This document shows, piece by piece, positions 36,688-45,614 of a DNA stretch of 64,000 bases. The position numbers and the translations under genes are program-made. Below the pieces are notes generated by a model. The model did not search any database and was not told the DNA's origin. It saw only the letters and a program-made list of their open reading frames with translations. Within the stretch, counting starts at the first letter, position 1; every line of letters starts with the position of its first letter. Source of the DNA: Thermovenabulum gondwanense (GTDB lineage Bacteria > Bacillota > Thermosediminibacteria > Thermosediminibacterales > Thermosediminibacteraceae); contig NZ_LOHZ01000023.1 of the NCBI RefSeq assembly GCF_001601575.1, positions 1 through 64,000 of the forward strand, read 5' to 3'.

Positions 36688-38052
36688 TTATAATAACCCC
36701 GGTAATACCCCCGAGAATAAACTTAAAATTAATACCATAATAAATCCTACAACACCCGCTATGGTTCCACCAATTGTCCAGGATTGAATTGTTTTATTAA
36801 TATCAAAATTAGAAAATCTATTAACTACCCAAAATCCCGAATCGTTGGGCAGTGATAAACCAATGCCACCGCAACAAATAGCTAAAGCTACCAGTACAGG
36901 AGAAGCACCCAGTTGAGCCACTATTGGCCCTAATATGGACGATGTGGTAACCAATGCTACCGTAGTTGACCCTTGAGCAGCTCTCAATACCTGGCTTAAT
37001 ATGAATGCCAGCACTATAATTGAGATATTCATATGAGATAATATATCAACAAGATATTTCCCTATACCGCTGCTGTTTATCATATTCCCAAAGGATCCTC
37101 CCGCACCGGTTATTAGAAGGATCATTCCGGCAGAACCTGCAGCTTTTGCAATAATATTTTCCAGTGAATCTTTAAGATACGGCTTTAATGTTATAATTGC
37201 CACAATTACTCCTATTAACAGAGCAATATTTTTCTCTCCAAGAAATCCAAAAACTACATTCGCTATTGATTCTTTTGGAAGAACTATAGACATTACCGTC
37301 CCAAATAATATTAGTATAATAGGCAGTAATAAAACGAATATTGAAAGAGCGCCGGATGGTTTTTTATCAGAATTTGTACTTTTTTCCTTCCCAATTTCGC
37401 TAATTGCCTCCATTACTTCTTTTTCATCGAAATCATATTTTTTCCCTAGATAAACACCATAAAGCCATCCACCTATTAAAGCAGCCGGTATTGATACGAT
37501 AATTGCGTATAATGTAAAGATACCCAAATTTACGTTCATATTATTAGCTACCGCTACCGGTCCAGGTGTTGGTATTACAGTAGCATGTGTTACTATCAAT
37601 CCTACTGCCAAAGCAGTAACATAAGTAATTAGCGACCTTTCGGTTTTTCTTGAAATTTGTTTTATTAATGACATCAAAATTACAAAAGCTGCATCAAAGA
37701 ATACCGGTATTGATACAAGATATCCCGTCAAGTTTACTGCCAAAGGTGAATTTTTCTCTCCTACAAACCTCAAAAGCGTATTCGCAATTTGTTCAGTTGC
37801 CCCCGCTTCTGAAAGTATTTGGCCAAGAATAACACCTAACCCTATAACTATTCCGATTCCCTGTAAGGTATTCCCAAAACCAGAAGTTATTGTAGACGGT
37901 ATTTTAGATGTGGGCATTCTCACCAAAAATGCTGTTAATAAGGAAGCCAATAAAAGTGAAAGGAAAGGATTAATTTTAAATTTTATAATCGATACCAGCA
38001 CAAAAATAATTGCCACTAAAAACACAATTAGCAGAGCCGAACCTGTAAGCAT
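36688..38052 (-). CDS. GntP-family gluconate/sugar-acid permease
   Basis: This 454-residue membrane protein has about 12 hydrophobic segments. Motifs LGQILSEAGATEQIANTLL, HATVIPTPGPVAVANNMNV and LRAAQGSTTVALVTTSSI are characteristic of GntP permeases. It probably imports a sugar acid by proton symport and forms a two-gene unit with the kinase. The interval before it (38053-38160) would hold its promoter, though I see no clear consensus there. Confidence 0.9.
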   Translation of the reverse strand: MLTGSALLIVFLVAIIFVLVSIIKFKINPFLSLLLASLLTAFLVRMPTSKIPSTITSGFGNTLQGIGIVIGLGVILGQILSEAGATEQIANTLLRFVGEKNSPLAVNLTGYLVSIPVFFDAAFVILMSLIKQISRKTERSLITYVTALAVGLIVTHATVIPTPGPVAVANNMNVNLGIFTLYAIIVSIPAALIGGWLYGVYLGKKYDFDEKEVMEAISEIGKEKSTNSDKKPSGALSIFVLLLPIILILFGTVMSIVLPKESIANVVFGFLGEKNIALLIGVIVAIITLKPYLKDSLENIIAKAAGSAGMILLITGAGGSFGNMINSSGIGKYLVDILSHMNISIIVLAFILSQVLRAAQGSTTVALVTTSSILGPIVAQLGASPVLVALAICCGGIGLSLPNDSGFWVVNRFSNFDINKTIQSWTIGGTIAGVVGFIMVLILSLFSGVLPGLL

Positions 38053-38166
38053 CCCAAATCCCCCCGTTGAAATAATTTAAATTACTGAATTTAAAGCTTA
38101 TTCTAAAATAATATTATTTTACATAATATAACGCCTCCTTCTAATTTTCAGATATTTTTGAGTAAA

Positions 38167-38184
38167 AAGGGGAATGCTCCCCTT
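38167..38184 (-). terminator. Terminator after the aldolase gene
   Basis: A 7-bp stem AAGGGGA/TCCCCTT with an ATGC loop is followed on the minus strand by TTTTTA. It separates the rpiR-dehydrogenase-aldolase unit from the permease-kinase unit. Confidence 0.7.
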
Positions 38185-38187
38185 GTT

Positions 38188-39021
38188 TCAAACACTGTAA
38201 AAAATCTTCATGTATTTTTTTACTACATCTTTAACAAAATTAACCTCTAAAAGGGAAATTCTTGATAAATGATAGTTCTTCTCAGAAAGTATATTCCTTA
38301 ACCTTTCCACCGTGTAGACAGAAATCTCAGTATTTACGTTTATCTTGCATATTCCATTCTTTATGCACTCTTTTAAAGTAACTTCAGGAGTTCCAGACCC
38401 TCCATGCAGCACTAAGGGAATATCTACTAAAGATGCTATCTTTTTTAAAATATCTATATTTATCTTGGGTTCACCTTTATACAAACCATGTACCGTCCCG
38501 ATAGATACTGCTAAAGCGTCCACATTTGTTTCTTTTACAAAAATTTTTGCCTCTTCCGGATTAGTATATATTTCATCGCTATTTTCCTCATTAGAAAAGT
38601 CTCCACTGGAAAGAGAGCCTAATTCAGCTTCTACCGAGACTCCTGCAGCATGGGCTATTTTGACGACTTCCTTTGTTCTTTTTATATTTTCCTCCAAAGG
38701 CAAAGAAGATCCGTCAAACATAACCGAACAAAAACCGGCCTTGATTGCTCTAACTATATTTTCAAAGGATTTGCAATGATCAAGATGTAATACAATTGGA
38801 ACTTCCACATCTTCCGAAATAGTATTTACTATACCGCTTACAGTATTAAAATCCATATTTTCCAAATATCGTTCACCGAAAGCAACAATAGCAGGGATTT
38901 TTAATTCAACGGCTGACTCTATTACACCTTTAATAGTTTCATAATTATATACATTAAAGGCACCAATTGCGTACTTCCTTTTTTTTGCTTTATTTAAAAT
39001 TGAAGAAAGACTATATTTCAT
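38188..39021 (-). CDS. Class II (zinc) aldolase, FbaA/KbaY family
   Basis: This 277-residue metal-dependent aldolase cleaves a ketose phosphate to dihydroxyacetone phosphate and an aldehyde. Zinc ligands are visible as HLDHCKSF, GTVHGLYKG and VLHGGSGTP. Phosphate-binding INVNTEI is near the C-terminus. It is shorter than typical FBA, nearer tagatose-bisphosphate-type aldolases. Together with the dehydrogenase and kinase it fits a route in which a sugar acid is oxidised, phosphorylated and cleaved. Its start overlaps the dehydrogenase stop by 4 bp. Confidence 0.88.
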   Translation of the reverse strand: MKYSLSSILNKAKKRKYAIGAFNVYNYETIKGVIESAVELKIPAIVAFGERYLENMDFNTVSGIVNTISEDVEVPIVLHLDHCKSFENIVRAIKAGFCSVMFDGSSLPLEENIKRTKEVVKIAHAAGVSVEAELGSLSSGDFSNEENSDEIYTNPEEAKIFVKETNVDALAVSIGTVHGLYKGEPKINIDILKKIASLVDIPLVLHGGSGTPEVTLKECIKNGICKINVNTEISVYTVERLRNILSEKNYHLSRISLLEVNFVKDVVKKYMKIFYSV

Positions 39022-40115
39022 TTTACTACTCCTTCCAGCCAGGCTTTGAACTCAGGAATCTCCAGTACCGAAGGATTTACTATAAACCTTGCTTTATTTC
39101 CCTGGAAAAACCTCAAAATGTCTTCTGCCAATAATTCCGGCGACCTGGTTAAAGCTTCTTTTGTAGTTCCAGCAAGATGGCTTGTCAGTGTAACATTATC
39201 AAGTTTTAGAAGCTCACTATCTGAAGGTAACGGCTCTTCCCAGAAAACATCAAGAGCTGCTCCTGCTATCTTTTTAGTTTTCAATGCATTGATAAGAGCT
39301 TCCTGGTTTATAAGCCCTGCCCTTGCGGTATTAATGATATATGCGGTAGGTTTCATCAAAGATAGCTCTTTTTCCCCTATAAAATTTTTGTTCTCCTGCG
39401 TCAAACGAGCATGCAATGTAATAAAATCGCTTTTTTTGAAAATAGTTTCCTTATCCGCCGGTATGCAGTCTGCAGCATAAATATCTTCCTCATTCACATA
39501 AGGATCATATACAAGCCTTTCTACATCAAAACCGGACAATTTCTTAGCTACAAGTCTTCCAATATATCCAAACCCTATAATTCCGACAGTTTTCCCTTTC
39601 AATTCCGGAATCCAGTCAGAATTTGGAAATTCTTTTCTCCACATACCATTTTTTATAGCATAATGTGCCCTAGCTATATTCCTGCATTCAGCTAATATCA
39701 TTCCGATTGCAAAATCCGAAACCGCTTCCGCATTTCTCCCTTCCACATTAAAAACAAGAATCCCTTTTTTTGTAGCCTCTTCTACATTTACATTTTCTAC
39801 TCCAGCCCGGGAAACACCTATTATTTTCAAATTAGGCATAAAATCCATCGCTTTTTTCGATACCGGCACAAAAAGCCCCAGCAGCATCGAGATTTCTTTA
39901 CCATGTTCAATTATCAAAGGATCTACTTCCTCGATTTCCGGCCCATTTTTTTCTACAGCCAATCTTCTTTTCTGAAGATTATCCCAGTTCTCCTCCCAAT
40001 TACCGACATACACTTTATCCACATAGGATGATAAATATTTTTTAAGTGCTGTCTCAAAATCCTTGCCGGGAATCATGGCATCCCCTAAAAGTAAAGTATT
40101 GATTTTTGCTACCAT
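39018..40115 (-). CDS. D-isomer-specific 2-hydroxyacid dehydrogenase
   Basis: This is an NAD-dependent dehydrogenase of the phosphoglycerate dehydrogenase superfamily. It has GFGYIGRLVAKKL for NAD binding near residue 180, catalytic Arg in NTARAGLINQEAL, Glu in LDVFWEEPLP and His in LTSHLAGTT. At 365 residues it lacks the ACT domain of SerA, so it is probably catabolic, oxidising or reducing a hydroxy acid in this cluster rather than making serine. Confidence 0.87.
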   Translation of the reverse strand: MVAKINTLLLGDAMIPGKDFETALKKYLSSYVDKVYVGNWEENWDNLQKRRLAVEKNGPEIEEVDPLIIEHGKEISMLLGLFVPVSKKAMDFMPNLKIIGVSRAGVENVNVEEATKKGILVFNVEGRNAEAVSDFAIGMILAECRNIARAHYAIKNGMWRKEFPNSDWIPELKGKTVGIIGFGYIGRLVAKKLSGFDVERLVYDPYVNEEDIYAADCIPADKETIFKKSDFITLHARLTQENKNFIGEKELSLMKPTAYIINTARAGLINQEALINALKTKKIAGAALDVFWEEPLPSDSELLKLDNVTLTSHLAGTTKEALTRSPELLAEDILRFFQGNKARFIVNPSVLEIPEFKAWLEGVVK

Positions 40116-40143
40116 GTTTTTTAACCCCCATTTTTCAAATATA

Positions 40144-40986
40144 TTATAATTTTTTCTTGGCCACAGCCAATCTTGATTTATTGACCTTATCTATGGAATC
40201 CGGCCCTAATCTTAATACCAGAGCAACGTAAAGAATATCTATTATTGCAAGCTGTATTATTCTTGATACCATAGCATCAGATCGATATTTTGTCTCATTT
40301 GTAGAACTCAGAATTACTTTTTCGGATAACTTAGTCAAACTGGAATTTTTATAACTTGTAATAGAAATAACTTTAGTACCGTTTTCTTTTGCAAGTTCCA
40401 CAGCATCAAGTATCTCCTTACTTTCACCGGAATGAGATATAGCAAATATTAAGTCTGAATTCGTGGTATGAGCTCCAATAATACTCATGATGTGTGAATC
40501 GCTGCAGTAATATACATTCAGCCCCAAACGCAAAAATTTATGAAAAGCATCTAATGCTATGGCACTGGAAGCACCTACACCAAAAAAATAAATCCTTCCC
40601 GCATTTTTCATCATATTTACTACGTCGTTCAGTAACTCGCCATCAATCAGCCTTTCCAAATCATTAATAGAATTTATAGTAGATTGAATTACTTTATTTT
40701 TTATACTTTCTATCGAATCATCAGGTTTAATTTCTTCGTATATAGCCCTTGGAGTTTTATCCGAAAATTCTTGAGCAATTCTTACCCTGAATACCTGATA
40801 AGAATCATAACCCATTTTCCTTAAAAATCTCATTATTGTTGTTTCGCTGGTTTCACATTTTTCGGCAAGTTCGCTGATAGACATTAAAACCACTTTATCA
40901 CCGCTGTTTAAAATAACATCAGCAATTTTTTTCTGGGTAGGTGAAAGTATATTATATTTTGTCCTTATTTCAGCTAATATGCTCAA
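40144..40986 (-). CDS. RpiR-family transcriptional regulator with SIS domain
   Basis: This 280-residue regulator has an N-terminal helix-turn-helix (LAEKCETSETTIMRFLRKMGY) and a C-terminal SIS sugar-phosphate-binding domain (GVGASSAIALDAFHKF, ISHSGESKEILDA). It probably senses a phosphorylated intermediate and controls this sugar-acid module. It is the first gene of the unit with dehydrogenase and aldolase. A TTG start follows AAAGGAG at somewhat wide spacing. Confidence 0.9.
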   Translation of the reverse strand: MSILAEIRTKYNILSPTQKKIADVILNSGDKVVLMSISELAEKCETSETTIMRFLRKMGYDSYQVFRVRIAQEFSDKTPRAIYEEIKPDDSIESIKNKVIQSTINSINDLERLIDGELLNDVVNMMKNAGRIYFFGVGASSAIALDAFHKFLRLGLNVYYCSDSHIMSIIGAHTTNSDLIFAISHSGESKEILDAVELAKENGTKVISITSYKNSSLTKLSEKVILSSTNETKYRSDAMVSRIIQLAIIDILYVALVLRLGPDSIDKVNKSRLAVAKKKL

Positions 40987-41031
40987 TAGTAAATTTTCTC
41001 CTTTCTTTTATATTTGATAGTAATTTTTTTA

Positions 41032-42321
41032 CTATATATATTCTGTAAATATTTTAAAATTCCTCCTTTCCATAAAAAAATTTTCAAAACTAAAAATTCG
41101 CTTTAAAAGCGGGCTTTTATCCTGCAATACTCTAAGAAGTTTTGCTTGCAAATATAACGACATATCACCTATTTCATCTAAAAAAATTGTACCTCCATCT
41201 GCTAATTCAAATTTGCCAGGTTTGCCTTCTTTTTTTGCTCCAGAAAATGCTCCTCCTTCATAACCAAATAATTCACTTTCTAAAAGTGTCTCGGGAATTG
41301 CTGCACAATTTATCGCAATAAAAGGTCCTTTTCTCATTGGGCTTTCAGAGTGAATCGCTCTAGCAAAAAGTTCTTTCCCCGTTCCACTTTCGCCATATAT
41401 CAAAACCGTGGAAAAACTTTCTGCCGCTCTAATCGCCTGTTGTTTTACATTAACCATTACCTTACTTTCACCAATAATATCCGAAAATCTTACTTCTTTA
41501 TCATAACTTCCAATTATATTGCTGATAAATTTTCTCATATCACGTCCGTCTTTTACACTTACAATTGCTCCTAAAATATTATCCTTTTCACTTTCTACGA
41601 TGGGATTTATAGATATATAACAATGAATCATATTCCCATCAACAGTTTGTATATGAAATTCCCGGTCCTTATAAACAATATTATCTTTTATAATTTCCAC
41701 AATTGGTTCCGATGGAATAACTAAATTAATATTCTTATCTATTATTTTATCCTTGGATATTTTTAAAATTTTTTCTGCTGTTTTATTTATATGAGTGACA
41801 TTCCCTTCTTTATCTACCGCTATAATGCCCTCATTTACTGAATTCTAATATGTGAAAGTTTTTGAGCAATCATATTCATTTCTTCAGATGCTAACACCTC
41901 TAAAACTTTACTTGATATTAACTCGCTCATACCTTTTAAAAATGCTAAATAATCATTTTTGCGTGAGAGCATCATTTCTTTATGTTTTATCGTAAGACCT
42001 ACAATGCTTATTATGCCTATAGCTTCATTTTTTAGTACAATAGGATAATCAATCTCAGCAGTTTCTGAACATTTCATAAATAAATTGCATTTCCTACATA
42101 ACTCATGATAACCCGGATTTTCTATAACTATCGGTTGGCATGTTTTAAAAACTATTGATAAACCTGATTATTGTATATTCTATAACTACCTTGATGTTCG
42201 GCAGTACCTCCTACAATATTAAAATTTTTGTCCACAACTAAAATTTCCACATCCAAAACAGCAGCTATTGATTTTGCAACGTGTTTTATTGTTTCTTTTA
42301 CCGGGGGTTTTGTTAACATAT
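41032..42321 (-). pseudogene. Sigma-54 activator, multiply broken
   Basis: Three reading-frame pieces add up to one PAS/sensor-AAA+ activator. They are an N-terminal part from 42321 (VLDVEILVVDKNFNIVGGT), a middle part from about 42125 to 41835 (CSETAEIDYPIVLKNEAIG), and a PAS plus AAA+ part from about 41845 to 41032. The last has Walker A GESGTGKE and FLDEIGDM, but GAFSGA in place of GAFTGA. The protein is cut after LLRVLQDKS, losing the rest of the AAA+ domain and the helix-turn-helix. Two frame changes and a 3' deletion make it a clear pseudogene. Confidence 0.85.
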
Positions 42322-42510
42322 TAAACACCACCTATTTCCATAATTATTATTTTCTATTTTACAATATTGGTTTATTTTTTCTATAATGCTTATTTTTTAG
42401 AACATATATATACACATATATTGTATCAGCAAGTTAATATATATAAAAAATACCCAGGGCATATTATCCCCAGGCAACTATTTACTCAAAATAATTAAGT
42501 CAAATCGTAT

Positions 42511-43680
42511 TTATATATTCCCATTTAAAACGAAGTTAGATATAGCCTTTATCCCCACAGGTATACATTTTTCATTTGGTAAAAATCGGCTTGAGTGTAA
42601 GGGTATTTTACTTTCACATCCAAGGAAAAAGTATACTGCAGGAATCCTTTTTGCATAAAATGAAAAATCCTCTGAAATCATAGTAGGTCTAATATCAGTC
42701 AAAACATTATTAATCCCTAATATTTCCTTCGAAGTTTCTACAAATTTTTCTGTCATTACTGGATCATTTTTTAATACGTCATAACCTTTAATTATATCTA
42801 CCTTACAATTTCCATCAAAACTTTTTACTAAATTAGTTATTACTACTGGTAATTTTTCTTTAATATAAACTCTTGTATTTTCACTTAATGTTCTTATAGT
42901 CCCATCCATAAATATTTTGGGGCATACAATATTATATCTACCTTCAGATTGAATTGATCCAATAGTCATAATCACATTTTCATAAGGATCTATATATTTA
43001 GCCCTGAAAGAACTTATTAAATTAATTACCTGTCCTGCAATAAAAAGAGAATCTATACCATTTTGGGGTTCGGCAGCATGAGAAGATTTTCCCTCAATCA
43101 ATATTTTTATTCTATCTGAAGCCGCCATTGCATTTCCTAGTATTGTCCCTATTGTACCAACAGGTAAGTCAGGCCATACATGCAACCCTAAAATAGCATC
43201 AACATCGTCTAAAACCCCATTTTCAATCATTAATTTAGCTCCACCCTCAGGGCTACATTCTTCAGCAGGTTGAAAAATGAATTTTATATTTAATTTTAAA
43301 TAATCCTTTAAATTTGATAATAAGTTTGCAACACCCATCACTACAGCACTATGTACATCATGTCCGCAGGCATGCATAACTCCGTCATTTTTTGAAGCAA
43401 ACTGTGCTCCTGTTTCTTCTTGAATAGGTAAAGCATCGATATCTGCTCTAATTGCTAATGTTTTAACTGCCCCCGGTACTTTTAACAACCCTACAGCACC
43501 TGTTTCTGAATACTTAGTTTCAACTGTAATTCCAAGATTTTTAAGAAATTCTACAATTAATCCTGTGGTTTTATATTCCTGGTATCCTAATTCCGGGTTT
43601 TGATGAATTTCTTTTCTAAGATTTATTATATTAGGTAATATCTTGTTTAAATTATCTTCTATGATTTTACATTTAATCAT
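42511..43680 (-). CDS. M20-family amidohydrolase (N-acyl amino acid deacylase type)
   Basis: This 389-residue metal hydrolase cleaves an acyl group from an amino acid or similar amide. Metal and catalytic motifs are RADIDALPIQEETG, MHACGHDVHSAV, and PAEECSPEGGA, with a late His in IPLHSSRF. The dimerisation lid lies in the middle. It is intact although its operon partners are broken. A partial hairpin lies at 42470-42490. Confidence 0.9.
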   Translation of the reverse strand: MIKCKIIEDNLNKILPNIINLRKEIHQNPELGYQEYKTTGLIVEFLKNLGITVETKYSETGAVGLLKVPGAVKTLAIRADIDALPIQEETGAQFASKNDGVMHACGHDVHSAVVMGVANLLSNLKDYLKLNIKFIFQPAEECSPEGGAKLMIENGVLDDVDAILGLHVWPDLPVGTIGTILGNAMAASDRIKILIEGKSSHAAEPQNGIDSLFIAGQVINLISSFRAKYIDPYENVIMTIGSIQSEGRYNIVCPKIFMDGTIRTLSENTRVYIKEKLPVVITNLVKSFDGNCKVDIIKGYDVLKNDPVMTEKFVETSKEILGINNVLTDIRPTMISEDFSFYAKRIPAVYFFLGCESKIPLHSSRFLPNEKCIPVGIKAISNFVLNGNI

Positions 43681-43684
43681 TTTT

Positions 43685-44503
43685 TCAACTCCTAAAAATC
43701 TCTGTATCCACTTCCACTCCTAATCCGGGAAGTTCAGGGCATTTTACTTTGCCATCTACAAAATTAAATCCTCTCTTAATTATATCATTTTCATGTAAAT
43801 CTATGCCAATATATAAATCATGAGGATAGGATAAAACCTTTGAACTTGCAACAAAATGTATGCTTGCAGCTATACCAATTCCTAACTCCAAATTGCTCCC
43901 GGCAGTTGCCCTTAATTCAGCAGATTCTATCACATTGCTGATTTTTTTTGCAGGCAAAAGCCCACCTACTTTACCAACTTTTATATTTACTATATCCGCA
44001 GCATTATTTGAAACAACATTATACACATCATGGAAATTGGATACTGCCTCATCTGCCATTATCGGAGTCTTTAATTTTTCTCTAAATTTCCTTAATCCTT
44101 CTATATCCCATCTTTTAACAGGCTGTTCTATGCTTTCTATATTAAATTTCTCTAATTCTTGAAAAAGTTTTAGAGAGGTTGGATAATCGTATCCTTGATT
44201 TGCATCAAGCCTTATTTTAATTCTATCTCCAAAATAATTTCTTATAGTTTCAACCAATTGATAATCTTTCTCGGGTGAATTGCCCACTTTTAATTTTATA
44301 ACCTTATAACCCATATTAACATAATATTCCGCTTCTTTTACGGCATCTTTTAAATCTTCTTTTATTCCTACTACCCAGGTTAGTTCAATATCATCTCTAA
44401 CCTTTCCTCCCAACAATTCATAAACACAGGCTTTGGCGGCATAATTACCGTATATGGCTTGATCCATAATTTCGTGTATCTTTTCTATATCGAAAATATT
44501 CTG
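43685..44503 (-). pseudogene. Enolase-superfamily epimerase, N-terminally truncated
   Basis: The surviving part is the barrel of a dipeptide epimerase or N-acylamino acid racemase: KLKVG with the KxK pair, RLDANQGYD, IESIEQPV, MADEAVSNFHD and VNIKVGKVGG hold all metal and catalytic residues. About 95 N-terminal residues of the capping domain are missing. Reading back from the ATG at 44467, codons for IFDIEKIHEIMDQA continue to about 44503, where the sequence changes abruptly to the nitrilase gene. The fragment could still be translated but is unlikely to be fully active. Confidence 0.8.
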
Positions 44504-45015
44504 GCGGTTATAATGATCTGTGCTCCTCTAACTGCATATGTCCTGCTTAATTCAGGGAACCTTATATCATAGCACGTCATCAACGCTATTTTCCCAAACT
44601 CGGTTGAAAATACCGGCATTTCACTTCCGTTTTTAAAACCTTTATCCTCTCTCATCGCACTATAAAGATGCATTTTCCTGTATTTGCCTATAATTTCACC
44701 TTTTTTATCTATGAAAAATATTGTGTTATACGTATTTTCCCCATCAAATTCCGGCAGCGAACCTCCAACTATATATACTCCGCTTTCCTTTGCCAAATTC
44801 TTTAGCAATGTAACTGAAGGGCCATCTTCCTTTTCCGCATAATCCATTATATTATCAAAAACCTCTTCCGAATAACCTGTAGTCCACGTTTCAGGTAAAA
44901 CCAATATATCAGGGTTAAACTTACTTGCTTTTGATATTAATTCCTTTACTTTTTCTCTATTAGCTTCCGGATTTTTATATTCGATAGCAAACTGCAGAAT
45001 TCCCAACTTAAACAT
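44504..45015 (-). pseudogene. Carbon-nitrogen hydrolase (nitrilase family), C-terminally truncated
   Basis: The N-terminal two thirds of a nitrilase-superfamily amidase remain: catalytic Glu in EYKNPEANREK, or more likely in VLPETWTTGY, Lys in YRKMHLYSA and Cys in ALMTCYDIRFPE. After GAQIIITA the sequence jumps into the epimerase gene and stops 5 codons later. About 95 C-terminal residues are gone. The N-terminal start at 45015 is normal. The lost DNA covered this gene's 3' end and the epimerase's 5' end. Confidence 0.82.
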
Positions 45016-45042
45016 GAATAACCCTCCTATTTTTAGGTTATA

Positions 45043-45074
45043 TAGCCCTGCACGATATTCTCGGCAGGGCTATA
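45043..45074. terminator. Hairpin between transporter fragment and nitrilase
   Basis: An approximately 11-bp stem TATAGCCCTGC/GCAGGGCTATA lies in the gap between two minus-strand genes. It lacks a strong T run, so it may be an attenuator or RNA-stability element. Confidence 0.45.
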
Positions 45075-45082
45075 GAGTTAAA

Positions 45083-45430
45083 TTAAAACTTATATAAGAA
45101 AGCTCTTATTACAACATAAAGTACTGTAAATATGGTTATTAAAATACCATTTTTCATCATGCTCTTTAAATCTTTAGACCTAGCAAGTCCCATCTGTCCG
45201 ACCATATCACCGGTAGGATATGCGAAAAATGTAATTTGAGACCCGACCAAAAGTACCAAAGCCCATAGATGCATGGGGAAATTAAGCTGATTTACAATCG
45301 GTAAAAATAGTTCATGAATAACTTTTTCCTGAGCTACCGCTGCACCCGTTACTCCAAACACACCGACTAAAGTGCTTATAATCATAAACAGTTTCGGTCC
45401 ACCAACATCTATTAAAGGTTTTTTTTTCAA
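45083..45430 (-). pseudogene. C-terminal fragment of a membrane transporter
   Basis: The 115-residue frame has three to four hydrophobic segments and a conserved-looking loop AYPTGDMVGQMGLARSKDLK. It looks like the end of a 400-500-residue anion or Na+/H+ antiporter-type carrier. It has no ribosome site before its TTG and no upstream transporter sequence. Position next to the amidase and epimerase genes suggests it once imported their substrate. Confidence 0.55.
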
Positions 45431-45494
45431 CAGTTTAAATATGCCTTAAATCTTTCGATATATAACCTATAAAATTTTGAAATCATCAAAAGAA

Positions 45495-45520
45495 AAAAAG
45501 AGGCTTAATAGCCTCTTTTT
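45495..45520. terminator. Bidirectional terminator after the DUF4143 ATPase gene
   Basis: A perfect 10-bp stem AAAAAGAGGC/GCCTCTTTTT encloses TTAATA, with T runs on both strands. Confidence 0.75.
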
Positions 45521-45614
45521 AAGAAAACATTTAAACATTTTCTTATGTGCAGTTCGCATCGCATTTAGCATTAATGCCCATATTGGATACGCTCCTTTAG
45601 GAGAAACTACAAAA

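Noticed and set aside
42465-42495. Terminator after the M20 gene
   Set aside because: The two CC-GG blocks do not form a continuous stem; only a weak three-base pairing core is possible.
45530-45614. Possible protein remnant (minus strand, PIWALMLNAMRTAHKK)
   Set aside because: The stretch is short and I could not link it to any family or to another part of the window.
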